Below are positions 1 to 6,724 of a stretch of DNA of 14,180 nt, one piece after another (positions within the stretch are counted from its first letter, which is position 1; each line of letters opens with the position of its first letter). The stretch covers positions 1 to 14,180 of the forward strand of contig JBBQUO010000017.1 of NCBI GenBank assembly GCA_038212375.1, in the 5' to 3' direction. Position numbers and translations under genes: made by a program. Source of the stretch: JBGTNQ01 sp038212375 (GTDB taxonomy: Bacteria > Patescibacteriota > Minisyncoccia > Phycocordibacterales > Zambryskibacteraceae). Below the pieces are notes generated by a model. That model saw only the letters and a program-made list of their open reading frames with translations, was not told the DNA's origin and did not search any database.

Positions 1-1607
1 GTTGCGTTTGCTGAAATCCAATCAACACTGAAAGATTGATTTGTAGTAAGTACAAGAGGACCTTGTGATCCGTTTGCGGTGATATCAACGCTTGAAGTTG
101 GAGTTACACAAGCACCTGATGCGTTTGCAGTTGCGGTGTTAGAAATCGGCGAATCTGAAATGCCATTATTCGCAGCGACAGTATAAAAATGAGAACTTGA
201 AGGGTTTAGTGCGGTATCGGTAAATGAGAATGTTACACCGTTAGTACTGGTAAGTGGAGCTCCATCGCGAGAAACTCGGTATGCAAGTGCACCTTGTACT
301 GGTGTCCATGTAATGTCTACAGTACCGCCACAAGCAGTACCTATTGATGCAGAAATAGTTGGGGTACTTGGAGGAAGGACAACTCCTGGACGTGTAACTT
401 GCACTGTGTCACTTACAACACCCGTAAATCCCTGGCATGAAATAGTAAAGGACTTACTCTGTCCTGCTGCTGGATAAAAAAGATGAGATGGGTCGATAGT
501 TCCAAGTGAGCCGTTTTCTTGCACTCCTGAAACAAGAGAGCCTGCAACAGAAACGGTACAATTTGTCACATTTGAAGATACCCAGTCAATTGAAAATGAT
601 TGGTTGTCTGAAAGTACAACTGGACCTTGTGATCCGTTTGCTGTGATGTCTACTGTCGATACTCCATTTCCACCACAAGCACCTGACGCTGCAGTTGCAG
701 CTTGTGATGCTCCAGTTGATTCAACCGAACCATTTACTGCTTTTACTGAGTAGGTATAGATAGATCCTGGTGTAAGTCCTGTATCGGTAAAGGTAGTTCC
801 ACTTGTTCCACTTACAATACTTCCATTTCGGTACACTTTATAGGTTGCAGCTCCTGAAACTGAACTCCAAGAAACATCAATAGTACCTCCACAAGCTGAA
901 CCTGTAGTTGCAGATACGCTCGGGTCTAACAAAGTTTGAGGAGCTGTTATTGCTGGTGCAGAAATAACAACACTGTCAGATACTTGTCCTGATAATGCAT
1001 CACAGGTGACGGTAAAGTTTTTACTTGACCCAGCTACTGGATAAAACGGATGCCCCGGACCAACACTTCCCATAGAACCATTCGAACTAACACCGGATAC
1101 TGTCTGTCCGTCCACTGCAACAGTACAATTGGTAGTGTTTGCAGATATCCAGTCAACAGTGAAAGATTGACCTGTTGTAAGTGCCACTGGTCCTTGTACT
1201 CCATTTGAGGTTACATCAATCGAAGATACAGAGGTAGGTCCAGGTGCGACAACTGGCGCTGCATTTGTCTGATCAGCAGGAGTCACAACAACAGTCTGAC
1301 TATTATCAATTGGGGGCGCTATCGTTACAGGAGTTATTTCTGTTGTTGGTAGAGCTACCACTGTTTCTGGAGTTGTAGTATTAGGACTTGTTCCAGTATC
1401 GACAGTTGGAGTGAAAGTACTTGTTGTTTGATTAAATGTGTCGGTAGATGGATCAATAATAGTAGTGTTCTGATCTGAACCATCAAAAGTAGCAGCGTGC
1501 ACTACACGAGTACTAAGTGAAAGACCCTGTACGCCTCCGTGAAGAGTCATGATCAAGGCGAAAGATAAGACGGCAACGAATAGTTTACGTGCCTTTGGGG
1601 TGCTCAT
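1..1607 (-). CDS. Secreted multi-repeat Ig-like/Fn3-like surface protein, N-terminal part (runs off the left edge)
   Basis: The minus frame is open from the ATG at 1607 to the window edge (535 codons). The first ~38 residues form a signal peptide: basic MSTPKARK, hydrophobic FVAVLSFALIM, cleavage probably after VVHA. A Thr/Pro/Ser-rich linker follows to about residue 130. Then come repeats of 188-189 residues: an Ig-like module starting VDITANGSQGP, with a Cys pair in TNCTV and FTVTC, then a Fn3-like module (CGGTVDVSW...YKVYRNG...YTYSVKA) with a Cys in CGG at each end. Repeat starts lie near 1215, 650 and 85, so at least two full units and part of a third are present. Some stretches are nearly identical between units, which suggests tandem duplication. 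An in-frame ATG at 1631 would add 8 residues; neither start has a Shine-Dalgarno. A cell-surface or adhesion role is inference; the C-terminus and any anchor are outside the window. Confidence 0.85.
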   Translation of the reverse strand, partial: MSTPKARKLFVAVLSFALIMTLHGGVQGLSLSTRVVHAATFDGSDQNTTIIDPSTDTFNQTTSTFTPTVDTGTSPNTTTPETVVALPTTEITPVTIAPPIDNSQTVVVTPADQTNAAPVVAPGPTSVSSIDVTSNGVQGPVALTTGQSFTVDWISANTTNCTVAVDGQTVSGVSSNGSMGSVGPGHPFYPVAGSSKNFTVTCDALSGQVSDSVVISAPAITAPQTLLDPSVSATTGSACGGTIDVSWSSVSGAATYKVYRNGSIVSGTSGTTFTDTGLTPGSIYTYSVKAVNGSVESTGASQAATAASGACGGNGVSTVDITANGSQGPVVLSDNQSFSIDWVSSNVTNCTVSVAGSLVSGVQENGSLGTIDPSHLFYPAAGQSKSFTISCQGFTGVVSDTVQVTRPGVVLPPSTPTISASIGTACGGTVDITWTPVQGALAYRVSRDGAPLTSTNGVTFSFTDTALNPSSSHFYTVAANNGISDSPISNTATANASGACVTPTSSVDITANGSQGPLVLTTNQSFSVDWISANA

Positions 1608-1654
1608 ATGAGGTTGTGCGTTGATATACATATATGATTAAATCGATAAAACAT

Positions 1655-1682
1655 ACCCTACGTTTTTTTTAGGAATTGTCAA
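1655..1682 (-). promoter_or_regulatory. Candidate promoter of the secreted repeat protein
   Basis: On the minus strand a perfect -35 hexamer TTGACA (1677-1682) is followed after 16 bases by a weak -10, TAGGGT (1655-1660). TATGTT (1650-1655) is an alternative at a poor spacing of 21. Transcription would start near 1648, leaving a short leader before either candidate ATG. The near-palindrome 1684-1697 lies directly upstream of the -35 and could be an operator, which is speculative. Confidence 0.35.
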
Positions 1683-1925
1683 GAGTTATCAATAACTTCA
1701 CCAAAGCCCAATAAGCTATATTTATAGCCATATTTTATATATATGTCTTTTATGTAATTAATGTCTTTTATATTGTGCGCAAGTCAGATTAAAAAAGTAC
1801 TTATGTACAATAGTAAATGGTCAGTATCCGTTCACTCTCTTAAAATTTGGTCAATTTTATAAATTTTTTTGTCCTTAATATACTGATATGTACTGCAGTT
1901 GAGGCCTTATAAGCGCTTTTATCTA

Positions 1926-1934
1926 TGGTAGAAT
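1926..1934 (+). promoter_or_regulatory. Extended -10 element of valS
   Basis: TGG followed by TAGAAT (1929-1934) forms an extended -10 ending 11 bases before the valS ATG. No good -35 is seen at normal spacing (CTTATA or TTATAA at best). A start about 7 bases downstream would give a leader of only some 5 bases, i.e. practically leaderless mRNA. Confidence 0.4.
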
Positions 1935-1945
1935 GATGAAATTCT

Positions 1946-4144
1946 ATGAATGACAAGCTTTTAAAACCGTATGACCCTACTGAAACAGAGGGCAGAATAT
2001 ACGATATATGGGAAAAAAGTAATTTATTTCAACCAGAAAAAAGCGTTGAAAATGGTTACATAGATCCTAAATCACCAACATTCTCTCTGGTTTTACCTCC
2101 ACCTAATGTGACAGGGACTCTGCACGTTGGACATGCTTACGAGGACACTTTGCAAGATATTGCAATTCGATTCCATAGAATGAAAGGAGAAAGAACTCTA
2201 TGGATACCTGGCACTGACTCTGCGGCTATTGCAACTCAAGCTAGGGTAGAAAAAAACATACTAAAGGACGAAAAAAAAACTCGTCATGACTTAGGAAGAG
2301 AAGAACTTGTGAGACGCGTATACGAGTTTGCTAAAAATAGTGAGAATACGATTTTGAGTCAAATTCGTACCATAGGAGCAAGTCTGGACTGGTCACGTTA
2401 TGCGTACACCCTTGATGAGAAACGTAACACTGCTGTCTTTACCGCATTCAAACACATGTATGATGCAGGACTTATTTATCGAGGATATAGACTCGTAAAC
2501 TGGGATCCAAAAGGTCAGACAACAATTTCTGATGATGAAGTCGTATACAAGGAAGAGAAGACTAAATTTTATTATTTTCAATATGGACCATTTGTTATTG
2601 GCACTGCACGTCCCGAAACAAAATTTGGTGACAAACACGTTGTTGTTCACCCAGACGATCCTCGGTATGCAGAATACTCACATGGACAGCAATTTGAGCT
2701 TGAATGGATTAATGGACCAATTACCGCAACTGTAATCAAAGATTCTGCTTCCAATATAGAGATGGGCACTGGAGCTATGACAATCACTCCTTGGCATTCA
2801 TTGGTGGATTTTGACTTGGCAGAAAAATACAACCTTGAAAAAGAACAGATTATAGATACCTACGGAAAGTTGCTTCCTATTGCAGGAGAATTTTCTGGAA
2901 TGAAGATTGTAGAAGCGAGAGATGCTATTGTAGAAAAATTAAGGGACAAAGGACTCCTAGTAAAAGTAGATGACGATTATGTCCACAACATTGCGACATC
3001 TGAGCGCACTGGTGCGACTATTGAACCTCAAATTATGCAGCAGTGGTTCGTTGCTGTAGATAAGGAGTTTGTAATCCCCTACTCTGAAATTCCTACAATT
3101 GAAAGCGGCACTGAAACTACCCTTAAAAAACTCATGCGAGCGTCGGTTGAAAGTGGTGCGGTAGAAATGGAACAGGAAGGATTCCGAAATGCCTATTTTC
3201 ATTGGATTGATAATCTTCACGACTGGTGTATCTCGAGACAGATTTGGTTTGGCCACAGAATTCCAGTATGGTATCGAGAGAAAGAAATCTATTGTGGAGT
3301 TAACCCACCAGAAGGAGACGGCTGGAATCAAGAACCTGATGTTCTAGATACTTGGTTCTCATCATCACTCTGGCCATTCTCAACACTAGGATGGCCTGAA
3401 ACTACATCAGATTTGGAAACGTACTTCCCAACATCTTTTATGGCCCCTGCATACGAGATTCTTCAGCTTTGGGTATCACGCATGATTATGATGGGGGCAT
3501 TCCATCTAGGCAAGGTGCCTTTTAGGAAAGTTCTAATCCACGGACTTGTGAGAGCAAAGGATGGTAGGAAATTTAGTAAATCACTCAATAATGGCATCGA
3601 TCCACTGGAGCTTATTGGTAAGTATGGCGCTGATGCTCTTCGAATGGGGCTTATTGTAGGAGCATCTATTGGAAGTGACATTAAGTTTGATGAGAGCAAG
3701 GTGAACGGCTACAAACATTTTGCTAACAAAATATGGAATATATCTCGATTTGTACTAACAAATACAGATGGATTTGACCATGAAAGTAATCAAACCCTTA
3801 CCGCAAGAGACCTGGGACACCTTACACAATTCAATACTCTAATCCAAGACGTCAGTGATGATATGGAAACATTTAGATTTCATCTTGCTTCAGAAAAACT
3901 CTACCAATACGTCTGGCGCGTATTTGCCGATGATATCATTGAGAAAAGTAAGGAATTTATTCAACATGGAACTTTGGAAGAAAAAGCTTCCTCGCAATGG
4001 CTCATCTACTACATACTAAAGAATTCTCTTGTTCTTCTACACCCATTCATGCCATTTATCACTGAAGAGTTGTGGTCTATACTTCCCCACAGAAAGAAAC
4101 GTCCACTCCTTTTAGTTGAAGCGTGGCCTACACTTATAGAATGA
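1946..4144 (+). CDS. valS: Valyl-tRNA synthetase, short form
   Basis: Charges tRNA-Val with valine in the cytoplasm (class Ia synthetase). The ValRS-specific PPPNVTGTLHVGH stretch carries the HIGH motif (HVGH, residues 60-63). The CP1 editing domain covers roughly 200-345 (TARPET, GTGAMTITP). DWCISRQIWFGHRIPVWY lies near 425-441, WFSSSLWPF near 470, and the KMSKS loop reads KFSKS (542-546). The anticodon-binding helical domain runs to PFMPFITEELW and the protein stops at VEAWPTLIE. At 732 residues it lacks the C-terminal coiled-coil arm found in most bacterial ValRS (about 860-950 residues). This is not a frameshift artefact, because the next gene starts in a 4-base ATGA overlap with the stop. 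An in-frame stop lies 9 bases upstream of the ATG at 1946, so this start is well supported. No Shine-Dalgarno is present. Confidence 0.97.
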   Translation: MNDKLLKPYDPTETEGRIYDIWEKSNLFQPEKSVENGYIDPKSPTFSLVLPPPNVTGTLHVGHAYEDTLQDIAIRFHRMKGERTLWIPGTDSAAIATQARVEKNILKDEKKTRHDLGREELVRRVYEFAKNSENTILSQIRTIGASLDWSRYAYTLDEKRNTAVFTAFKHMYDAGLIYRGYRLVNWDPKGQTTISDDEVVYKEEKTKFYYFQYGPFVIGTARPETKFGDKHVVVHPDDPRYAEYSHGQQFELEWINGPITATVIKDSASNIEMGTGAMTITPWHSLVDFDLAEKYNLEKEQIIDTYGKLLPIAGEFSGMKIVEARDAIVEKLRDKGLLVKVDDDYVHNIATSERTGATIEPQIMQQWFVAVDKEFVIPYSEIPTIESGTETTLKKLMRASVESGAVEMEQEGFRNAYFHWIDNLHDWCISRQIWFGHRIPVWYREKEIYCGVNPPEGDGWNQEPDVLDTWFSSSLWPFSTLGWPETTSDLETYFPTSFMAPAYEILQLWVSRMIMMGAFHLGKVPFRKVLIHGLVRAKDGRKFSKSLNNGIDPLELIGKYGADALRMGLIVGASIGSDIKFDESKVNGYKHFANKIWNISRFVLTNTDGFDHESNQTLTARDLGHLTQFNTLIQDVSDDMETFRFHLASEKLYQYVWRVFADDIIEKSKEFIQHGTLEEKASSQWLIYYILKNSLVLLHPFMPFITEELWSILPHRKKRPLLLVEAWPTLIE

Positions 4145-4839
4145 TATCTTCGAGCACATTACTTATTTCACTATTAGCTGGAATTCTGCCTGCGCTTGTG
4201 TGGCTTCTTTTTTGGTTGAGAGAGGACAATAAAAAACCAGAACCAAGAGGACTTATTATACTTGCGTTTGTGTCTGGAATGATTGCTGTACCGCTCGTTA
4301 TCCCCTTTCAAAAATGGGCAGTGACCCCTGACAATCAATTGATGGAGTTTTTCTTGTGGGCTAGTATCGAGGAACTCTTTAAGCTCGGTGCTGCATATGT
4401 CGCAGTCCTTTGGAGAAAGGAGGATGACGAGCCAATTGATCCACTCATCTATATGGTGACGGTGGCACTAGGATTCGCTGCACTCGAAAATGTATTGTTC
4501 GTACTTTCTCCAATTCTCAATAGCAACATTACTCAAAGCGTACTTACTGGAGATATTCGTTTTGTTGGAGCTAATCTTCTTCATACGATTTCATCAGCGA
4601 CTATCGGTATTGCGATAGGACTTTCATTTTATAAAGGCAGATTTACGAAGCAAGTCTATTTGTTTGTAGGTATTATCCTTGCAATTGCATTGCACACTGC
4701 GTTTAACTTCTTTATAATTAACGAAGCAGCATCAGTCACCCTCGCTACACTCAGTTTTGTGTGGATTGCGATTGTGGTCCTTATGCTTTTCTTCGAAAAG
4801 ATAAAAAAGGTCTACCCTATTAACACGATAGAGAATTAA
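4141..4839 (+). CDS. PrsW-family intramembrane protease
   Basis: A 232-residue polytopic membrane protein with about seven hydrophobic segments. PrsW-type landmarks are in order: EELFK (77-81), the FAALEN segment (E116-N117), a His at 148 in NLLHT, and HTAFN (185-189). In Bacillus, PrsW is a membrane metalloprotease that cleaves an anti-sigma factor; the substrate here is unknown and no anti-sigma factor is visible nearby. The start is placed at 4141, where ATG overlaps the valS TGA (ATGA), the classic translational-coupling arrangement. A start at 4123 would only add six residues inside valS. Hsp20 follows 11 bases after the stop, so the three genes probably form one operon. The family call is from motif recognition; the precise catalytic mechanism is not deduced. 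Confidence 0.85.
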   Translation: MISSSTLLISLLAGILPALVWLLFWLREDNKKPEPRGLIILAFVSGMIAVPLVIPFQKWAVTPDNQLMEFFLWASIEELFKLGAAYVAVLWRKEDDEPIDPLIYMVTVALGFAALENVLFVLSPILNSNITQSVLTGDIRFVGANLLHTISSATIGIAIGLSFYKGRFTKQVYLFVGIILAIALHTAFNFFIINEAASVTLATLSFVWIAIVVLMLFFEKIKKVYPINTIEN

Positions 4840-4850
4840 TTTTTAACACT

Positions 4851-5321
4851 ATGGCACAAGGCAAACGTTCTTTTTTTGAAAAACTCACTGGCGCTCAAAC
4901 GCTCGATGAAGATACTTACCAAAGTGAAGATACCTCATACAATCCAACAACCACTTCGGTCAAGAAAAACGAATGGCTTGAGGAAGAGCCCGAAGAAGGC
5001 CAACTCACAGTAGATGTGTACGAGACCGCAACTGATGTTGTAATCAAAACTATGGTTGCAGGGGTGAAGCCTGAAGATCTCGATATATCCATTACTCGTG
5101 AAATGGTAACGATCCGAGGTAAGCGCGAAGAAGACAGAACAGTATCAAGTGAAGATTATTTTCATCGCGAACTCTACTGGGGATCATTTGCTCGCGTTAT
5201 TATGTTACCAAAAGAAGTAGATATCGAAGAAGCTGAAGCTGTAGAAAAATATGGCCTCCTTATTCTCAAGCTTCCAAAACTAGACAAACACAGAGAAGCA
5301 AAACTTAAAGTAAAAGGGTAA
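4851..5321 (+). CDS. Small heat-shock protein, Hsp20/alpha-crystallin family
   Basis: ATP-independent holdase chaperone that binds unfolding cytoplasmic proteins as oligomers. Of 156 residues, the first ~50 form a polar, acidic N-terminal arm starting KRSFFEKLTG. The alpha-crystallin domain covers about 51-143 (LTVDVYETATDVVIK, GVKPEDLDISI, ELYWGSFARVIMLP). The family signature AxxxxGLLxLxLPK is at 130-143. The tail ends KLKVKG, and LKV could serve as a reduced I-x-I docking motif. It is the last gene of the valS operon, ahead of a strong terminator. No CIRCE-like heat-shock operator was seen, so stress control, if any, is not evident. Confidence 0.95.
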   Translation: MAQGKRSFFEKLTGAQTLDEDTYQSEDTSYNPTTTSVKKNEWLEEEPEEGQLTVDVYETATDVVIKTMVAGVKPEDLDISITREMVTIRGKREEDRTVSSEDYFHRELYWGSFARVIMLPKEVDIEEAEAVEKYGLLILKLPKLDKHREAKLKVKG

Positions 5322-5323
5322 CG

Positions 5324-5350
5324 AAAAAACTCCGCAAAGCGGAGTTTTTT
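5324..5350 (+). terminator. Rho-independent terminator of the valS-prsW-hsp20 operon
   Basis: Two bases after the hsp20 stop, a stem CTCCGC (5330-5335) / GCGGAG (5339-5344) with an AAA loop is flanked by six A and six T, extending the pairing and providing the U-tract. Confidence 0.9.
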
Positions 5351-5368
5351 GTTTTAGGAGTTCTATAT

Positions 5369-5374
5369 TATAGT
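5369..5374 (+). promoter_or_regulatory. Candidate -10 of tRNA-Arg
   Basis: TATAGT ends 8 bases before the mature tRNA 5' end, placing the transcript start at or next to position 1 of the tRNA. The -35 region falls in the T-tract of the preceding terminator and has no good hexamer. Confidence 0.35.
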
Positions 5375-5382
5375 GTGCCTAC

Positions 5383-5457
5383 GCCGCTGTAGTTAAATGG
5401 ATATAACAGTCCCGTCCTAAGGGATAGTTGGTGGTTCGATTCCACCTGGTGGCACCA
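5383..5457 (+). tRNA. tRNA-Arg (anticodon CCT)
   Basis: Reads AGG arginine codons. The folded cloverleaf has a 7-bp acceptor GCCGCTG/TGGTGGC with three G-U pairs, a D stem GTTA/TAAC, and an anticodon stem GTCCC/GGGAT around loop GTCCTAA (anticodon CCT). The T stem is GGTGG/CCACC with loop TTCGATT. The discriminator A and CCA end are encoded (5454-5457). The downstream flank carries an 11-base perfect complement of its T arm. Confidence 0.93.
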
Positions 5458-5471
5458 AAAGCGAAGCTTTT
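5457..5471 (+). terminator. Weak terminator-like hairpin after tRNA-Arg
   Basis: AAAAGC-GAA-GCTTTT forms a 6-bp stem starting at the last base of the tRNA CCA, with a four-T run only inside the stem. It could act as a minimal terminator or a processing signal; pairing is mostly A-T. Confidence 0.35.
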
Positions 5472-5589
5472 CAGTGGAATCGAAGACTTTGAATATGTCG
5501 CTCCGACCTCTTACTCGAGGACTGCTATACGGAAAGTGTATAGCTTCTATGGGGAAAAATTCTACTGAGCAAGACCCGAAAAAATCCAG

Positions 5590-5617
5590 TTGTTTTTTAT
5601 AGTATTTTTGCTATAGT
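5590..5617 (+). promoter_or_regulatory. Promoter of the small membrane protein and tRNA-Phe
   Basis: TTGTTT (5590-5595), a 16-base spacer, then TATAGT (5612-5617) preceded by TGC (extended -10). Start of transcription is predicted at about 5624, 5-6 bases before the ATG at 5630. This places the TTG at 5618 upstream of the transcript, which decides the start codon in favour of 5630. Confidence 0.5.
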
Positions 5618-5629
5618 TTGAAAGCTCTT

Positions 5630-5878
5630 ATGGACACAGAAGATAGAAAAAAGCTCAATAGAGCCTTAGAACTTTCGGAAGAAAACAATAAGATGCTAAA
5701 ATCTCTTGTACGCAATATGCGCTGGGGACGTCTGTTCAAAATTCTTTATTGGGCAGTAATTATCGCAGTATCGCTTGGGGCATTTTATTACTCACAGCCA
5801 TACCTTGATAAAGCAGAATCGCTCCTCACCTCTTTCAGCGAAACAGTGAGTGCGGTAAATCACAACCTTTCTAAGTAG
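5630..5878 (+). CDS. Small membrane protein of unknown function (one TM segment)
   Basis: 82 residues beginning MDTEDRKKLNRALELSEENN. A charged, probably helical N-terminal part (1-30) is followed by one TM helix at about 37-55 (LFKILYWAVIIAVSLGAFYY) and a polar ~25-residue tail. The basic cluster R28-R34 before the TM predicts a cytoplasmic N-terminus. I do not recognise a named family; similar short coiled-coil/TM proteins are frequent in Parcubacteria. A TTG at 5618 would add four residues but overlaps the promoter. The stop lies 7 bases before tRNA-Phe, so both probably share a transcript. Confidence 0.8.
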   Translation: MDTEDRKKLNRALELSEENNKMLKSLVRNMRWGRLFKILYWAVIIAVSLGAFYYSQPYLDKAESLLTSFSETVSAVNHNLSK

Positions 5879-5885
5879 CACATAT

Positions 5886-5961
5886 GCCGAGGTAGCTCAG
5901 TTGGTAGAGCATTCGCCTGAAGAGCGAAGGGTCACCAGTTCAACCCTGGTCCTCGGCACCA
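5886..5961 (+). tRNA. tRNA-Phe (anticodon GAA)
   Basis: Acceptor GCCGAGG/CCTCGGC, D arm GCTC...GAGC with AGTTGGTA, anticodon stem TTCGC/GCGAA around loop CTGAAGA (anticodon GAA), T stem ACCAG/CTGGT with loop TTCAACC. The encoded ACCA end is at 5958-5961. It starts 7 bases after the preceding stop codon without room for its own full promoter outside that gene. Confidence 0.97.
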
Positions 5962-5967
5962 CAATAC

Positions 5968-5993
5968 AAAAACCCCGCACTTGCGGGGTTTTT
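5968..5993. terminator. Bidirectional terminator between tRNA-Phe and the glutaredoxin gene
   Basis: CCCCGC (5973-5978) / GCGGGG (5983-5988) with loop ACTT is flanked by A5 and T5, so a U-tract exists on both strands. It ends two bases from the glutaredoxin stop codon and serves convergent transcripts. Confidence 0.9.
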
Positions 5994-5994
5994 G

Positions 5995-6246
5995 TTATGC
6001 TGCTGGTGTAGATCCAATACCGAGAAGTTCTGTAATCTTCGATTTATCGAAACCAACGATAAGCTCATTGTCGATAAAAATAACTGGAACTCCCATCTGA
6101 CCACTCTTTTCGATCATTTCTTTCCGCTTCTCAAGATCAGAAGCTACATCGAAAGCATCAAACTGAATATTGTTCTCCTTAAAAAAGTCTTTTGCTGCGT
6201 TGCAGTACACACAGGTTGGTGTTGAATAGATTGATACGTGTTTCAT
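5995..6246 (-). CDS. Glutaredoxin-like protein, YruB type
   Basis: 83-residue thioredoxin-fold oxidoreductase of the cytoplasm, expected to reduce disulfides or glutathionylated proteins. The redox site is TCVYC (C12, C15). The cis-proline loop is MGVPVI (P54), and GFDKSKITELLGI in the C-terminal helix resembles YruB/NrdH-like small glutaredoxins rather than glutathione-dependent Grx1. The partner reductase is not in the window. It has its own promoter in the tail of the upstream gene and ends at the bidirectional terminator. Confidence 0.93.
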   Translation of the reverse strand: MKHVSIYSTPTCVYCNAAKDFFKENNIQFDAFDVASDLEKRKEMIEKSGQMGVPVIFIDNELIVGFDKSKITELLGIGSTPAA

Positions 6247-6280
6247 AGATGCGCTTCGATTAAGTTAATAAGTAAAAGTC

Positions 6281-6310
6281 ATTGTACCACAGCAAATCTG
6301 AGTTCGGCAA
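6281..6310 (-). promoter_or_regulatory. Promoter of the glutaredoxin gene
   Basis: On the minus strand TTGCCG (6305-6310), 18-base spacer, TACAAT (6281-6286) preceded by TGG (extended -10). The -35 abuts the stop codon of the FtsB-like gene, so the glutaredoxin can be expressed separately. The leader would be about 28 bases, without a Shine-Dalgarno. Confidence 0.5.
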
Positions 6311-6694
6311 TTAAAATACATGCGTGAACCATGCTGAGAGACTTGCCCAAAAACCTTTTTCAACTCTTGGTACAGGTGTTGTAGAGGCTGTACTTTGGAT
6401 AATTACCGCCACCTGTTCCCCTTCCTTACTTACATTATATTTTTGTCGAATCTCGCTCTCTACCCCTGCTTGAGTATTCAGAAGGGCGATGTTTTTTGCT
6501 AGGTCGTCTTGTTTTGCTCTTGCTGAACCTAACTCCCTTTGCGCTATTTCGAGATTTCTTTTGCTATCTTTATCTTTTTGTACAACATTGTATGCTCCAC
6601 GCATAAGAAAAAGCGTTATGATACCAAGGACAATTACCACTCCTCGTGAGTAGAGTATTTTTCGTATTTTTTTTCTTTGTTGAAAATCCTGCAT
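6311..6694 (-). CDS. FtsB/DivIC-like septum formation protein
   Basis: 127 residues with the layout of the bitopic division proteins FtsB/DivIC: short basic cytoplasmic N-terminus (QQRKKIRKILYSR), one TM at about 17-34, extracytoplasmic coiled coil about 40-73, then the conserved-type segment ESEIRQKYNVSKEGEQVAVII (79-99). A Ser/Thr/Pro linker leads to an unusual aromatic C-terminus, FWASLSAWFTHVF. By family it would help recruit FtsL and septal peptidoglycan synthases. The gene is divergent from a 37-codon micro-ORF with only 30 bases between starts; a -10-like TAGAAT (6710-6715) lies 15 bases before its ATG. FtsB and DivIC cannot be told apart from sequence alone. Confidence 0.8.
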   Translation of the reverse strand: MQDFQQRKKIRKILYSRGVVIVLGIITLFLMRGAYNVVQKDKDSKRNLEIAQRELGSARAKQDDLAKNIALLNTQAGVESEIRQKYNVSKEGEQVAVIIQSTASTTPVPRVEKGFWASLSAWFTHVF

Positions 6695-6708
6695 GGAACT
6701 GATAGTAT
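6680..6708 (+). promoter_or_regulatory. Promoter of the 37-codon membrane micro-ORF
   Basis: TTGAAA (6680-6685), 17-base spacer, TAGTAT (6703-6708) on the plus strand, ending 16 bases before the ATG at 6725. The -35 lies within the first codons of the divergent FtsB-like gene. Confidence 0.45.
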
Positions 6709-6724
6709 CATTCTACTACAAACC

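Larger units (their letters stand above)
1608..1945. other. Divergent AT-rich intergenic region
   Basis: No convincing gene lies in these 338 bases. They separate the minus-strand secreted protein from valS. The region holds candidate promoters for both, a 14-bp near-palindrome (AGTTATCAATAACT, 1684-1697) just upstream of the minus-strand -35, and a small palindrome GCTATA-TT-TATAGC (1715-1728). No T-box or other tRNA-sensing leader could be recognised upstream of valS; the predicted valS transcript start is only a few bases before the ATG. Confidence 0.6.

Noticed and set aside
1933..1951. ATGs at 1933 and 1936 before valS
   Set aside because: Both run into TGA after a few codons in another frame; too short to be a leader peptide with any support.
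2957..3331. 124-codon minus-strand frame inside valS
   Set aside because: Antisense shadow of a clearly coding valS segment.
4123..4140. Upstream ATG for the PrsW-family gene
   Set aside because: It would overlap valS by 22 bases and add a polar segment before the first TM; the ATGA overlap start at 4141 is better.
4142..4144. UGA recoding as glycine
   Set aside because: The valS TGA stop sits at an ATGA junction with the next gene and matches the domain end, so TGA acts as a normal stop.
5472..5589. Possible small structured RNA after tRNA-Arg (hairpin GCTATAC/GTATAGC at 5524-5544 and CCTC/GAGG nearby)
   Set aside because: Short hairpins only; no recognisable RNA family and no separate promoter, so not annotated as a gene.
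5618..5629. TTG start for the small membrane protein
   Set aside because: It directly follows the -10 TATAGT, so it would lie upstream of the transcript start; the ATG at 5630 fits better.
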